The notes below the pieces were generated by a model. It was given only the letters and a program-made list of their open reading frames with translations, was not told where the DNA came from and did not search any database. From Pseudomonas spelaei (GTDB taxonomy: Bacteria; Pseudomonadota; Gammaproteobacteria; Pseudomonadales; Pseudomonadaceae), in assembly GCF_009724245.1 (NCBI RefSeq), contig NZ_WNNK01000009.1:1-64000 (forward strand): 64,000 nt of DNA, read 5' to 3'. Position 1 is the first letter of the stretch; every line of letters starts with the position of its first letter. A program made the position numbers and the translations under genes. This document shows, piece after piece, positions 27,801 to 35,298 of the stretch.

Positions 27801-28769
27801 ATGGACACTTTGCAAAACATGCGCGCCTTCAGTTGCGTCGCCGAAGCCGGCAGCTTCACCGCCGCCGCCGTGCAACTGGATACCACCACCGCCAACGTCT
27901 CGCGCGCGGTCTCCAATCTGGAAGCCCATCTGCAAACCCGCTTGCTCAACCGCACCACCCGCCGTATCGCCTTGACCGAAGCCGGAAAGCGCTATTTATT
28001 GCGCTGCGAGCAGATCCTGGCCTATGTCGAAGAGGCCGAAGCCGAGGCCAGCGACGCCCATGCGCGGCCTGCCGGGCAGCTAAAAGTGCATACCATGACC
28101 GGTATCGGTCAGCATTTTGTGATCGACGCCATTGCCCGCTATCGCCGCACCCACCCGGACGTGACCTTCGACCTGACCCTCGCCAACCGCGTGCCGGATT
28201 TGCTCGACGAAGGCTACGACGTGTCCATCGTGCTCGCCAGCGAACTGCCGGATTCAGGGTTTGTGTCCCAACGCCTGGGAATCACCTACAGCATCGTTTG
28301 TGCCTCGCCGGCCTACGTCAAAGCCAACGGCTGCGCGCAACGGCCCAGTGACTTGCTCAACCATGCCTGCCTGCGTCTGGTAAGCCCGGTGATTCAGCTG
28401 GACAAATGGTCGTTCAACGGCCCGGAAGGCCAGGAAAGCGTGGCGATCAACACCTCACCGTTCCTGGTGAACTCGGCTGATGCAATGAAAACCGCGATCA
28501 TCAGCGGCATGGGCGTCGGCCTGTTGCCGGTGTACGCGGCCATCGAAGGCCTGCGCAATGGTTCTCTGGTGCGGCTCATGCCTACTTATCGCTCCCAGGA
28601 ACTGAACCTGTACGCCATTTACCCGTCGCGCCAGTACCTGGACGCGAAGATCAAGACATGGGTGGAGTACTTGCGTGGCTCATTGCCGGAGATTCTGGCG
28701 GCCCATCAGGCGGAACTGGCGGCGTATGAGTTGAGCAGCAGCCTGGGTGTGGCACGGCCAGGCAACTGA
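27801..28769 (+). CDS. LysR-family regulator (AaeR-like position)
   Basis: A 322-residue LysR regulator. The helix-turn-helix falls in about residues 6-64 (MDTLQNMRAFSCVAEAGSFT at the start), and the effector domain begins near residue 90. It belongs to the subgroup with the NRTTRRIALTEAG segment. Divergent from the FUSC efflux operon, it is the expected local activator, as AaeR is for aaeXAB. The inducer, perhaps an aromatic acid, is inferred from context. Confidence 0.92.
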   Translation: MDTLQNMRAFSCVAEAGSFTAAAVQLDTTTANVSRAVSNLEAHLQTRLLNRTTRRIALTEAGKRYLLRCEQILAYVEEAEAEASDAHARPAGQLKVHTMTGIGQHFVIDAIARYRRTHPDVTFDLTLANRVPDLLDEGYDVSIVLASELPDSGFVSQRLGITYSIVCASPAYVKANGCAQRPSDLLNHACLRLVSPVIQLDKWSFNGPEGQESVAINTSPFLVNSADAMKTAIISGMGVGLLPVYAAIEGLRNGSLVRLMPTYRSQELNLYAIYPSRQYLDAKIKTWVEYLRGSLPEILAAHQAELAAYELSSSLGVARPGN

Positions 28770-28833
28770 CAAGCGCCACCAGGAATGTTAGCTTGCTTGG
28801 CATTCCCAGCCGTGTCGATGAGCCTTCCCTGCG

Positions 28834-29808
28834 ATGAAAAAGACCGTCCTTGCCTTCAGCCGCGTCACCCCGGAAATGATCGAACGCCTGCAACAGGATT
28901 TCGACGTCATTGCCCCCAACCCCAAGCTCGGCGATATCAACGCCCAGTTCAATGAAGCCCTGCCCCACGCCCACGGGCTGATTGGGGTCGGGCGCAAGCT
29001 GGGCCGGGCACAACTGGAAGGCGCGAGCAAGCTGGAAGTGGTCTCCAGCGTCTCGGTGGGCTACGACAACTATGACCTGGCGTACTTCAACGAACGCGGG
29101 ATCATGCTCACCAACACCCCGGATGTACTGACCGAGAGCACCGCCGACCTGGCCTTCGCCCTGCTGATGAGCAGCGCTCGCCGCGTCGCCGAACTGGACG
29201 CCTGGACCAAGGCCGGCCAATGGAAAGCCAGCGTTGGCGCGCCGTTGTTTGGCGGTGACGTGCACGGCAAGACTCTCGGCATCGTCGGCATGGGCAATAT
29301 CGGCGCGGCCATCGCTCGTCGGGGCCGGTTGGGCTTCAATATGCCGATCCTCTACAGCGGCAACAGTCGCAAGACCGCGTTGGAACAAGAGCTGGGCGCA
29401 CAATTTCGCAGCCTGGACCAATTGCTGGCCGAGGCGGATTTCGTCTGCCTGGTGGTGCCGTTGAGCGAGAAGACCAAACACCTGATCAGCCACCGCGAGC
29501 TGGGTTTGATGAAATCCAGCGCCATCCTGGTGAATATCTCCCGAGGCCCGGTGGTGGACGAACCCGCCCTGATCCAAGCCCTGCAAAACCAACGGATTCG
29601 TGGCGCAGGATTGGATGTGTACGAGCAGGAGCCACTGGCCGAATCGCCTTTGTTCCAACTGAGCAATGCGGTGACCTTGCCGCACATCGGCTCGGCCACC
29701 CATGAAACTCGCGAAGCCATGGCCAACCGCGCCCTGGACAACCTGCGCAGCGCGTTGTTGGGCGAGCGGCCGCAGGATCTGGTCAACCCGCAGGTGTGGA
29801 AAGGCTAG
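28834..29808 (+). CDS. D-2-hydroxyacid dehydrogenase (glyoxylate/2-ketogluconate reductase type)
   Basis: A 324-residue member of the D-isomer-specific 2-hydroxyacid dehydrogenase family. The NAD(P) motif is GMGNIG (about residues 152-157). The catalytic arginine lies in NISRGPVVDE, the glutamate in DVYEQEP, and the histidine in LPHIGSAT. The closest functional relatives by feel are GhrB/TkrA enzymes that reduce glyoxylate, hydroxypyruvate or 2-ketogluconate. Substrate not settled by sequence. Followed by a family A palindrome. Confidence 0.92.
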   Translation: MKKTVLAFSRVTPEMIERLQQDFDVIAPNPKLGDINAQFNEALPHAHGLIGVGRKLGRAQLEGASKLEVVSSVSVGYDNYDLAYFNERGIMLTNTPDVLTESTADLAFALLMSSARRVAELDAWTKAGQWKASVGAPLFGGDVHGKTLGIVGMGNIGAAIARRGRLGFNMPILYSGNSRKTALEQELGAQFRSLDQLLAEADFVCLVVPLSEKTKHLISHRELGLMKSSAILVNISRGPVVDEPALIQALQNQRIRGAGLDVYEQEPLAESPLFQLSNAVTLPHIGSATHETREAMANRALDNLRSALLGERPQDLVNPQVWKG

Positions 29809-29838
29809 ACTCCCAGGGCATGACTCGCCGAAATCCCT

Positions 29839-29938
29839 GTAGCCGCTGCCGAGGTACGAGGCTGCGATGCGGTCCGCAGGACCGCCGTAGGGGCCCGCGA
29901 CGCAGCCCATCCCAGCCTCGTACCTCGTCAGCGGCTAC
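29839..29938. repeat. Large palindromic repeat, family A copy 3
   Basis: GTAGCCGCTGCCGAGGTACG on the left and CCTCGTCAGCGGCTAC on the right, 100 bases, with a GGTCCGCAGGACCGCC core. The right arm has one change (GTCAGC for GGCAGC) relative to copy 1 at 1005-1106, so it is slightly decayed. It lies between the dehydrogenase and cheV. Confidence 0.88.
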
Positions 29939-30035
29939 AGAAACCCGACCTTCGGCGCTGATTGACGCTAAAGCCTGGGGCGTGCAAGTCGATAACCCTC
30001 TATAGATTGTCATCCGTGATCCACAGAAGGTTTTT

Positions 30036-30938
30036 ATGTCCGTCAACAAAGCCCGCGCAGACTCGCTCTCGCTCCTGCTCTTTACCTTGCGCAGCGGTAA
30101 GCTGATGGCGATCAACCTGCTGAAAGTCAGTGAAATCATCCCCTGCCCGCCGCTGACCAAGCTGCCGGAGTCCCACCCTCACGTCAAAGGCATCGCCACC
30201 CTGCGCGGTGCGGCGTTATCGGTGATCGACCTGAGCCGGGCACTGGGGGAAATGCCGCTGCAGGACCCGGATGGTGGCTGCCTGATTGTCACCGATGTCA
30301 GCCGGTCCAAGCAGGGCTTGCATGTGCAAGCGGTGAGCAAGATCGTCCACTGCCTGACCACCGACATCCGCCCACCGCCTTTTGGTTCGGGGGGTAACCG
30401 TTCGTTTATTACCGGTGTGACCCAGGTCGACGGCGTGTTGGTGCAAGTGCTGGATATAGAAAAAGTCATCCACGGTATCGCCCCGGCACAAGTTGAAGCA
30501 GCGCCTACCGACTTGACCATGGAAGAAGCCGAAGTCCTGGGTAACGCGCGCATCCTGGTAGTGGACGACAGCCAGGTTGCCTTGCAGCAATCGGTGCACA
30601 CCCTGCGTAACCTTGGCCTGCAATGCCACACCGCACGCAGCGCCAAGGAAGCCATCGACCGCCTGCTGGAGCTGCAAGGCACCGTCGAGCAGATCAATGT
30701 GGTGGTCTCGGACATCGAAATGTCCGAAATGGACGGTTACGCCTTCACCCGCACCCTGCGGGAAACCCCGGACTTCCAGGATCTGTACGTGCTGCTGCAC
30801 ACCTCTCTGGACAGTGCGATGAACAGCGAAAAGGCCCGCCTGGCCGGTGCCAACGCGGTGCTGACCAAGTTCTCCTCACCGGAACTGACCAAGTGCCTGG
30901 TGGTTGCCGCCCAAACTGTGGCTCAACAAGGCCTCTAA
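30036..30938 (+). CDS. cheV: Chemotaxis coupling protein CheV (CheW domain plus receiver)
   Basis: A 300-residue protein: an N-terminal CheW domain (about residues 8-150) that links chemoreceptors to CheA, and a C-terminal receiver (about 171-296) with acidic pocket Asp177/Asp178, phospho-acceptor Asp226 in VVSDIEMSEMDG, Thr256 and Lys278. All phosphotransfer residues are present, so phosphorylation can tune coupling. No other chemotaxis gene is in the window. The GNAT gene starts three bases after its stop. Confidence 0.93.
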   Translation: MSVNKARADSLSLLLFTLRSGKLMAINLLKVSEIIPCPPLTKLPESHPHVKGIATLRGAALSVIDLSRALGEMPLQDPDGGCLIVTDVSRSKQGLHVQAVSKIVHCLTTDIRPPPFGSGGNRSFITGVTQVDGVLVQVLDIEKVIHGIAPAQVEAAPTDLTMEEAEVLGNARILVVDDSQVALQQSVHTLRNLGLQCHTARSAKEAIDRLLELQGTVEQINVVVSDIEMSEMDGYAFTRTLRETPDFQDLYVLLHTSLDSAMNSEKARLAGANAVLTKFSSPELTKCLVVAAQTVAQQGL

Positions 30939-30941
30939 CGC

Positions 30942-31424
30942 GTGGGCGAGTATTTTCAACTGCTGCGCCGCGACCTCACCCGCACCCTGCCCGCACCGCA
31001 ATGGCCGACAGATGTTCGCCTGGATCACTATCGCGACGAACTCGCCCCGGCGATTCACGCGGTGTTGCGCCTGGCCCAGAACCAAGGCGGCGGTCGTGTG
31101 GGCGCCCTTGATCAGTGGCGCCAACAGTTCGTCACCGACGCTGAGTTCGACCCGACCCTGTGCCTGGTCGCCAGCAATGCCGACGGTATCCTCGGCGTCG
31201 CTCAATGCTGGACCAGTGCCTTCATCAAGAACCTCGCCATCCACCCCGCTGCCCAGGGCCAGGGTTTGGGACGGGCGTTGTTGCTACACACTTTCCAGGT
31301 GTTCCAGCAGCGCGGCGAGGCATTTGTCGACCTCAAGGTGCGCGAGTCCAATCTGCGCGCCCGCCAGTTGTATGAAAGTACCGGGATGGTGTTTGTACTC
31401 AGGGACCTTGTTCCCGAGGAATAA
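30942..31424 (+). CDS. GNAT-family N-acetyltransferase
   Basis: A 160-residue acetyltransferase with the acetyl-CoA loop in AIHPAAQGQGLGRALL (Q/R-x-x-G-x-G/A, about residues 105-120) and the C-terminal Y-x-x-x-G-M segment. The start is GTG 30942, three bases after the cheV stop. Close coupling to cheV suggests co-expression but no functional link is evident. Substrate unknown. Confidence 0.88.
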   Translation: MGEYFQLLRRDLTRTLPAPQWPTDVRLDHYRDELAPAIHAVLRLAQNQGGGRVGALDQWRQQFVTDAEFDPTLCLVASNADGILGVAQCWTSAFIKNLAIHPAAQGQGLGRALLLHTFQVFQQRGEAFVDLKVRESNLRARQLYESTGMVFVLRDLVPEE

Positions 31425-31530
31425 GCACTGGCGCATAACTTGCTTTGCACAAAGCCTGCGCGGTGCAAAGAGGTGTAAATCCGTCACCGCACGTGTGAGC
31501 CCTCTGACCTTGCCTGGTGACAGATCCTCC

Positions 31531-32274
31531 ATGAATACCCAATTTTCCTGCGTGGGTTGCGGCAAATGCTGCTCCGACCATCATGTGCCCCTGACCCTTG
31601 ACGAAGCCCGGCAGTGGGCAGCGGACGGCGGTAACGTCATCGTTCTGGTGGAGGGTTTCCTGGGCAACGGGATCGGCCTGCCTGCGTTGCAACGTGAACA
31701 CGCCGAGCGGCGCTCCGCCATCGTGCCTAGCGGCAATACCGAGGCCTATGTGGCAATCACCTTTGCCGCCTACAACGCCGGGCCCTGCCGGAATCTTGAC
31801 GAAGACCAGTTATGCCGCATCTATGAGCGCCGCCCCTTGGTGTGCCGGATCTACCCCATGGAGATCAATCCACATATCCCGCTGAACCCCGCCGCCAAAG
31901 ACTGCCCGCCGGAATCCTGGGAGCAGGGCCCGGCGCTGATTGTCGGTGGTGAGTGTGTAGACCAGGAGCTGGCCGAGCTGATTCGCCGTTCACGGCAAGC
32001 CGACCGCGATGATATCCAGACCAAGGAAGCGGTATGCGGGCTGTTGGGGATTCATACCACCGCCCTCAAGGGGGATGGGTTTACGGCGTACCTGCCGGAC
32101 ATGAACGCCTTTGCGGCGGCGATCGAACAGGCCACGGAGCAGCCGTCGATTGCCAATGAGTGGGTGTTTCATGTGTCCGGGCTGGATATTGCCGAGCAAT
32201 TGCTGGATGCCGGAGCGAGGATTGCGACCGAGGTGCCGGCCAACTACGCGTTTATTTCGTTGCGGGCGGCTTAG
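31531..32274 (+). CDS. YkgJ-family cysteine cluster protein
   Basis: A 247-residue protein starting MNTQFSCVGCGKCC; cysteines 7, 10, 13 and 14 plus CRIYERRPLVCRIYP form the CxxCxxCC...C pattern of the YkgJ/FliB-like zinc- or iron-sulfur-binding family. ATG 31531 lies in a non-coding gap after the GNAT gene. Function unknown; a metal-cluster role is inferred from the family. Its 3' end overlaps the convergent fusion gene by 23 bases. Confidence 0.9.
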   Translation: MNTQFSCVGCGKCCSDHHVPLTLDEARQWAADGGNVIVLVEGFLGNGIGLPALQREHAERRSAIVPSGNTEAYVAITFAAYNAGPCRNLDEDQLCRIYERRPLVCRIYPMEINPHIPLNPAAKDCPPESWEQGPALIVGGECVDQELAELIRRSRQADRDDIQTKEAVCGLLGIHTTALKGDGFTAYLPDMNAFAAAIEQATEQPSIANEWVFHVSGLDIAEQLLDAGARIATEVPANYAFISLRAA

Positions 32275-33523
32275 TGCTTTCTTCAAGGCTGATGGCCTGA
32301 CTGCGGGGCTCTTCCTGATCATGGGTCACCGCGATGCATTCAATCGCGACCAAGGCTCTGCGTGGCAGCCGCCGCACCGAAAGAACACTGCGGGCGGGCA
32401 AACGATCCGACAGAAAGTAGCTCAGGTACACTTCGTTGACCTGGCTCAGGTCATCCAGGTCAGTCAGCAACAGTGTGCATTTGACGACATGCGCCAAGGA
32501 AGACTGATGACGCTCAAGTGTTTCACGCAAGATGCTCATCGCTTGCTTCATCTGCGCCGGCGCACCGCCTTTCACCGGATTTCGGCGCTCATCAAGTCCC
32601 AGGACATCCGATAGGTAAAGGGTGTTGCCGACCCTGACGACCTCGGAAAATGATAACCCTGAAGCACCCGAATGGAACTGCGGGCCATCGCCTCTGCCCG
32701 ACATTGCAGAAGGCTTCTCTTCCATCAGATAACGTTGGGTAATCCGCAGGTACTCACCGTTTTGCTTGAGCTGCTCAAGCGCGCGGTTGAGTTCATCGCG
32801 CAAGGCCGCGCCAGACTTGCGCAAGCCAATAGCCACGCCGTTGCCCAGTTGCTCACCTACCACAGCAGGCCCGGAGAATTTGAAATCCTGCCCGTAGGGA
32901 GTATCAAGCAATGCCTCACGAATCTCGATCGTACCTTGCAATGTTGCATCGATATCTCCCTCCACCAAGCTGCGGATCAGTTGGTCATTAAGCCAGAAAC
33001 TCTTGACGATCACCCCCGCCGGCGCCCATTGGGCTTGCGCAAACGCCTCGCGATTGCTGCCGGCCAAGACGCCGATACGCTTGCCCCTCAATGACCGCAC
33101 CGTGGGCACCAGGCCCGAATCCTTGCGCGCCACCAGATGGGTGGTGAGCGGGTAAAGATCCTCGGTAAAGTCGATCAACTGCCGTCGTTGCGGGGTCGAT
33201 GCCATGCCCATGATCGCGTCGAAACGCCGCTGCTCAAGGGCCACGATACTGCCGGCAAACACTTGATCGACCCAGGTGCAGCGGACCTTGAGTTGCGCGC
33301 ACAAGGCGTTGCCCAGCTCAATATTCAGGCCCACCAGTTGGCCTTTCTCATTGCGGCTTTCATAGGGGGGAAACTGGGCGGCGACGGCGAAGCGGATCTC
33401 GCTGCGTGCCTGATCATCTGCAGCGACAGTGAAAAAGCCACCCATTACCATCAAGAAGATGAGCGCAGCGCAAATCTGTGTCACAGCCATGGGGACGTCC
33501 TTTTCCTGAAAGATCAGCTTCAT
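32252..33523 (-). CDS. Exported solute-binding protein fused to a RidA domain
   Basis: A 423-residue single open frame. An N-terminal signal segment (about residues 13-35) precedes a type-II amino-acid-type solute-binding domain (about 42-267; GLNIELGNALCAQL and FDAIMGMASTPQRRQLIDF are typical). A short Ser/Gly-rich linker leads to a RidA/YjgF domain (about 290-401) with conserved Arg378 in LPARS and Glu395 in VAIECIAV. RidA proteins hydrolyse reactive enamines/imines in the cytosol, so an exported copy tethered to a binding protein is unusual. ATG 33490 has the better ribosome site (AAGGA), but ATG 33523 adds lysines that suit a signal peptide. No permease gene is nearby. Confidence 0.88.
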   Translation of the reverse strand: MKLIFQEKDVPMAVTQICAALIFLMVMGGFFTVAADDQARSEIRFAVAAQFPPYESRNEKGQLVGLNIELGNALCAQLKVRCTWVDQVFAGSIVALEQRRFDAIMGMASTPQRRQLIDFTEDLYPLTTHLVARKDSGLVPTVRSLRGKRIGVLAGSNREAFAQAQWAPAGVIVKSFWLNDQLIRSLVEGDIDATLQGTIEIREALLDTPYGQDFKFSGPAVVGEQLGNGVAIGLRKSGAALRDELNRALEQLKQNGEYLRITQRYLMEEKPSAMSGRGDGPQFHSGASGLSFSEVVRVGNTLYLSDVLGLDERRNPVKGGAPAQMKQAMSILRETLERHQSSLAHVVKCTLLLTDLDDLSQVNEVYLSYFLSDRLPARSVLSVRRLPRRALVAIECIAVTHDQEEPRSQAISLEESTKPPATK

Positions 33524-33673
33524 CAGTTCCCGACTCTGTCAGGCAGAATCAGGGAGCGGATGGCATGCAAGCTTTCAAGAAATGGTCGTTGGCGGGCAAG
33601 GCGAAAGGTCAGTAGTTGCTGTAGGCACAACTAACCCGTACAGGCGATTTATTACCGGTATACGCCAGAGCGG

Positions 33674-33916
33674 TCAGCGCTTGCCCATCGAGCGGCGGGT
33701 GCCTGGAGGAGCCATGCCCGGGCTCTTGGTGTGGCCGTTCCTGGCGCCGTTTTTGTACCAGGGTTGGCTGGCATTTTTTTCCCCGGCCAGTTCGCCCGGT
33801 TTGAATGGAAACTTGAACGCCGGGATCTCGGTTTTGGCTGCGCTTTCGACGCCTTCAGGGTTGACCTGTTCGTCAATCTCGACAGCTTCAACAGGGGGTT
33901 GTGTCGGGGAATTCAT
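33674..33916 (-). CDS. Small basic conserved-looking hypothetical protein
   Basis: An 80-residue protein, acidic in the first 30 residues and strongly basic at the end (PPGTRRSMGKR). No membrane segment or known motif. A CGGAG about six bases before the ATG at 33916 supports translation, and it is the best-placed frame in the 600-base gap between the fusion gene and the RND operon, divergent from the latter. I recall similar tails in Pseudomonas hypotheticals but cannot name a family. Confidence 0.65.
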   Translation of the reverse strand: MNSPTQPPVEAVEIDEQVNPEGVESAAKTEIPAFKFPFKPGELAGEKNASQPWYKNGARNGHTKSPGMAPPGTRRSMGKR

Positions 33917-34033
33917 GGGAGCTCCGGGGAGTGCAAAAAATGACGCGGGACCGCCTTGCGGACCACACTGGCGCGCAGTATACCTGCGCGCCTCGGATCT
34001 TTAACCTCTGCCCGTACGAATGGTCGGTGTTTG

Positions 34034-34088
34034 CTGACAGCGCCGTCAGTTAGCAGTCACTTTGCTGACCCGGTTCACAGTCTATAAA
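34034..34088 (+). promoter_or_regulatory. Candidate promoter and dyad for the RND operon
   Basis: TATAAA at 34083-34088 could be a -10, with TTTGCT about 16 bases upstream as a weak -35. Upstream, CTGAC at 34034-34038 and GTCAG at 34045-34049 form a dyad flanked by TG and TTAGCA, a possible site for the response regulator encoded downstream. The adaptor ATG follows at 34132. Confidence 0.45.
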
Positions 34089-34131
34089 GAACCCTCATTC
34101 TTCCGCTTCTCTGTCCGGGCGCCGTCACCCC

Positions 34132-35298
34132 ATGCACATTCCACGAAAATCCGCCGTGATCGTCGGCGTCCTGCTGCTACTGGCCATTGCCGCCTGGGCA
34201 TTGACCCGACCGGCCAAGACCAAACTGGCTGCATCGACGGCAATTCCGGTGCGGGTGGTCAGTGTTTCCGAGCAGGACATTCCGCGTTTCGTCAGTGGTA
34301 TCGGTTCGGTGTTGTCGTTGCACAGCGTGATCATCCGGCCGCAGATCGACGGCATCCTCACCCAGTTGCTGGTCAAGGAAGGCCAACTGGTCAAGGCCGG
34401 TGACCTGCTGGCGACCATCGACGACCGCTCGATCCGTGCCAGCCTGGACCAGGCCCGGGCGCAACTGGGGGAAAGCCAGGCGCAACTGCAAGTGGCTCAG
34501 GTCAACCTCAAGCGCTACAAGGAATTGAGTGTCGACGACGGCGTGTCCAAGCAGACCTACGACCAGCAACAAGCCCTGGTCAACCAACTCAAGGCGACGG
34601 CCCAGGGTAACCAGGCCGCCATTGATTCGGCGCAGGTGCAGTTGTCGTACACACAGATTCGCTCGCCGGTCACCGGGCGCGTCGGTATTCGTACGGTGGA
34701 TGAAGGCAACTTCCTGCGTATGAGCGACACCCAAGGCTTGTTCTCGGTCACCCAGATCGATCCGATCGCCGTCGAATTCTCCCTGCCGCAGCAAATGCTT
34801 CCGACCTTGCAGGGCTTGATCGCCGCCCAGCACCCCGCTGACGTCAACGCCTACATGGGCGCCAACACCGATGGCCAGACCGGTGACCTGCTCGGCGAAG
34901 GCCGACTGAGCCTGATCGATAACCAGATCAGCGCCACCACCGGCACCATTCGCGCCAAGGCCGAATTCAGCAATACCGCGCAGAAATTGTGGCCGGGGCA
35001 ACTGGTGACCATCAAGATCCAGACCGCCCTCGATAAAAACGCCCTGGTGGTGCCGCCGACGGTAGTCCAGCGCGGCCTGGACTCGCACTTCGTGTACCGG
35101 GTCAACGGTGACAAAGTGGACATTGTGCCGGTGCAGGTGGTCTATCAGGACAGCGACCTGAATATCGTCAAGGGCGTGCAGGCCGGTGACGTTCTGGTCA
35201 GTGATGGCCAGTCGCGGCTCAAGGCCGGGGCTCAGGTGGAGGTCCTCAAGCAACCGCCGCAAGTGATCCAGACCGCCAACGCGCAGGTGCAACCATGA
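34132..35298 (+). CDS. RND efflux periplasmic adaptor (MdtA-like)
   Basis: A 388-residue membrane-fusion protein with an N-terminal hydrophobic signal/anchor (about residues 7-22), barrel-sandwich halves (QLVKAGDLLATID and SYTQIRSPVTGRVG), a coiled-coil hairpin between them, and a C-terminal membrane-proximal domain. MdtA/AcrA type. The stop overlaps the RND pump start (ATGA), giving translational coupling. Confidence 0.94.
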   Translation: MHIPRKSAVIVGVLLLLAIAAWALTRPAKTKLAASTAIPVRVVSVSEQDIPRFVSGIGSVLSLHSVIIRPQIDGILTQLLVKEGQLVKAGDLLATIDDRSIRASLDQARAQLGESQAQLQVAQVNLKRYKELSVDDGVSKQTYDQQQALVNQLKATAQGNQAAIDSAQVQLSYTQIRSPVTGRVGIRTVDEGNFLRMSDTQGLFSVTQIDPIAVEFSLPQQMLPTLQGLIAAQHPADVNAYMGANTDGQTGDLLGEGRLSLIDNQISATTGTIRAKAEFSNTAQKLWPGQLVTIKIQTALDKNALVVPPTVVQRGLDSHFVYRVNGDKVDIVPVQVVYQDSDLNIVKGVQAGDVLVSDGQSRLKAGAQVEVLKQPPQVIQTANAQVQP

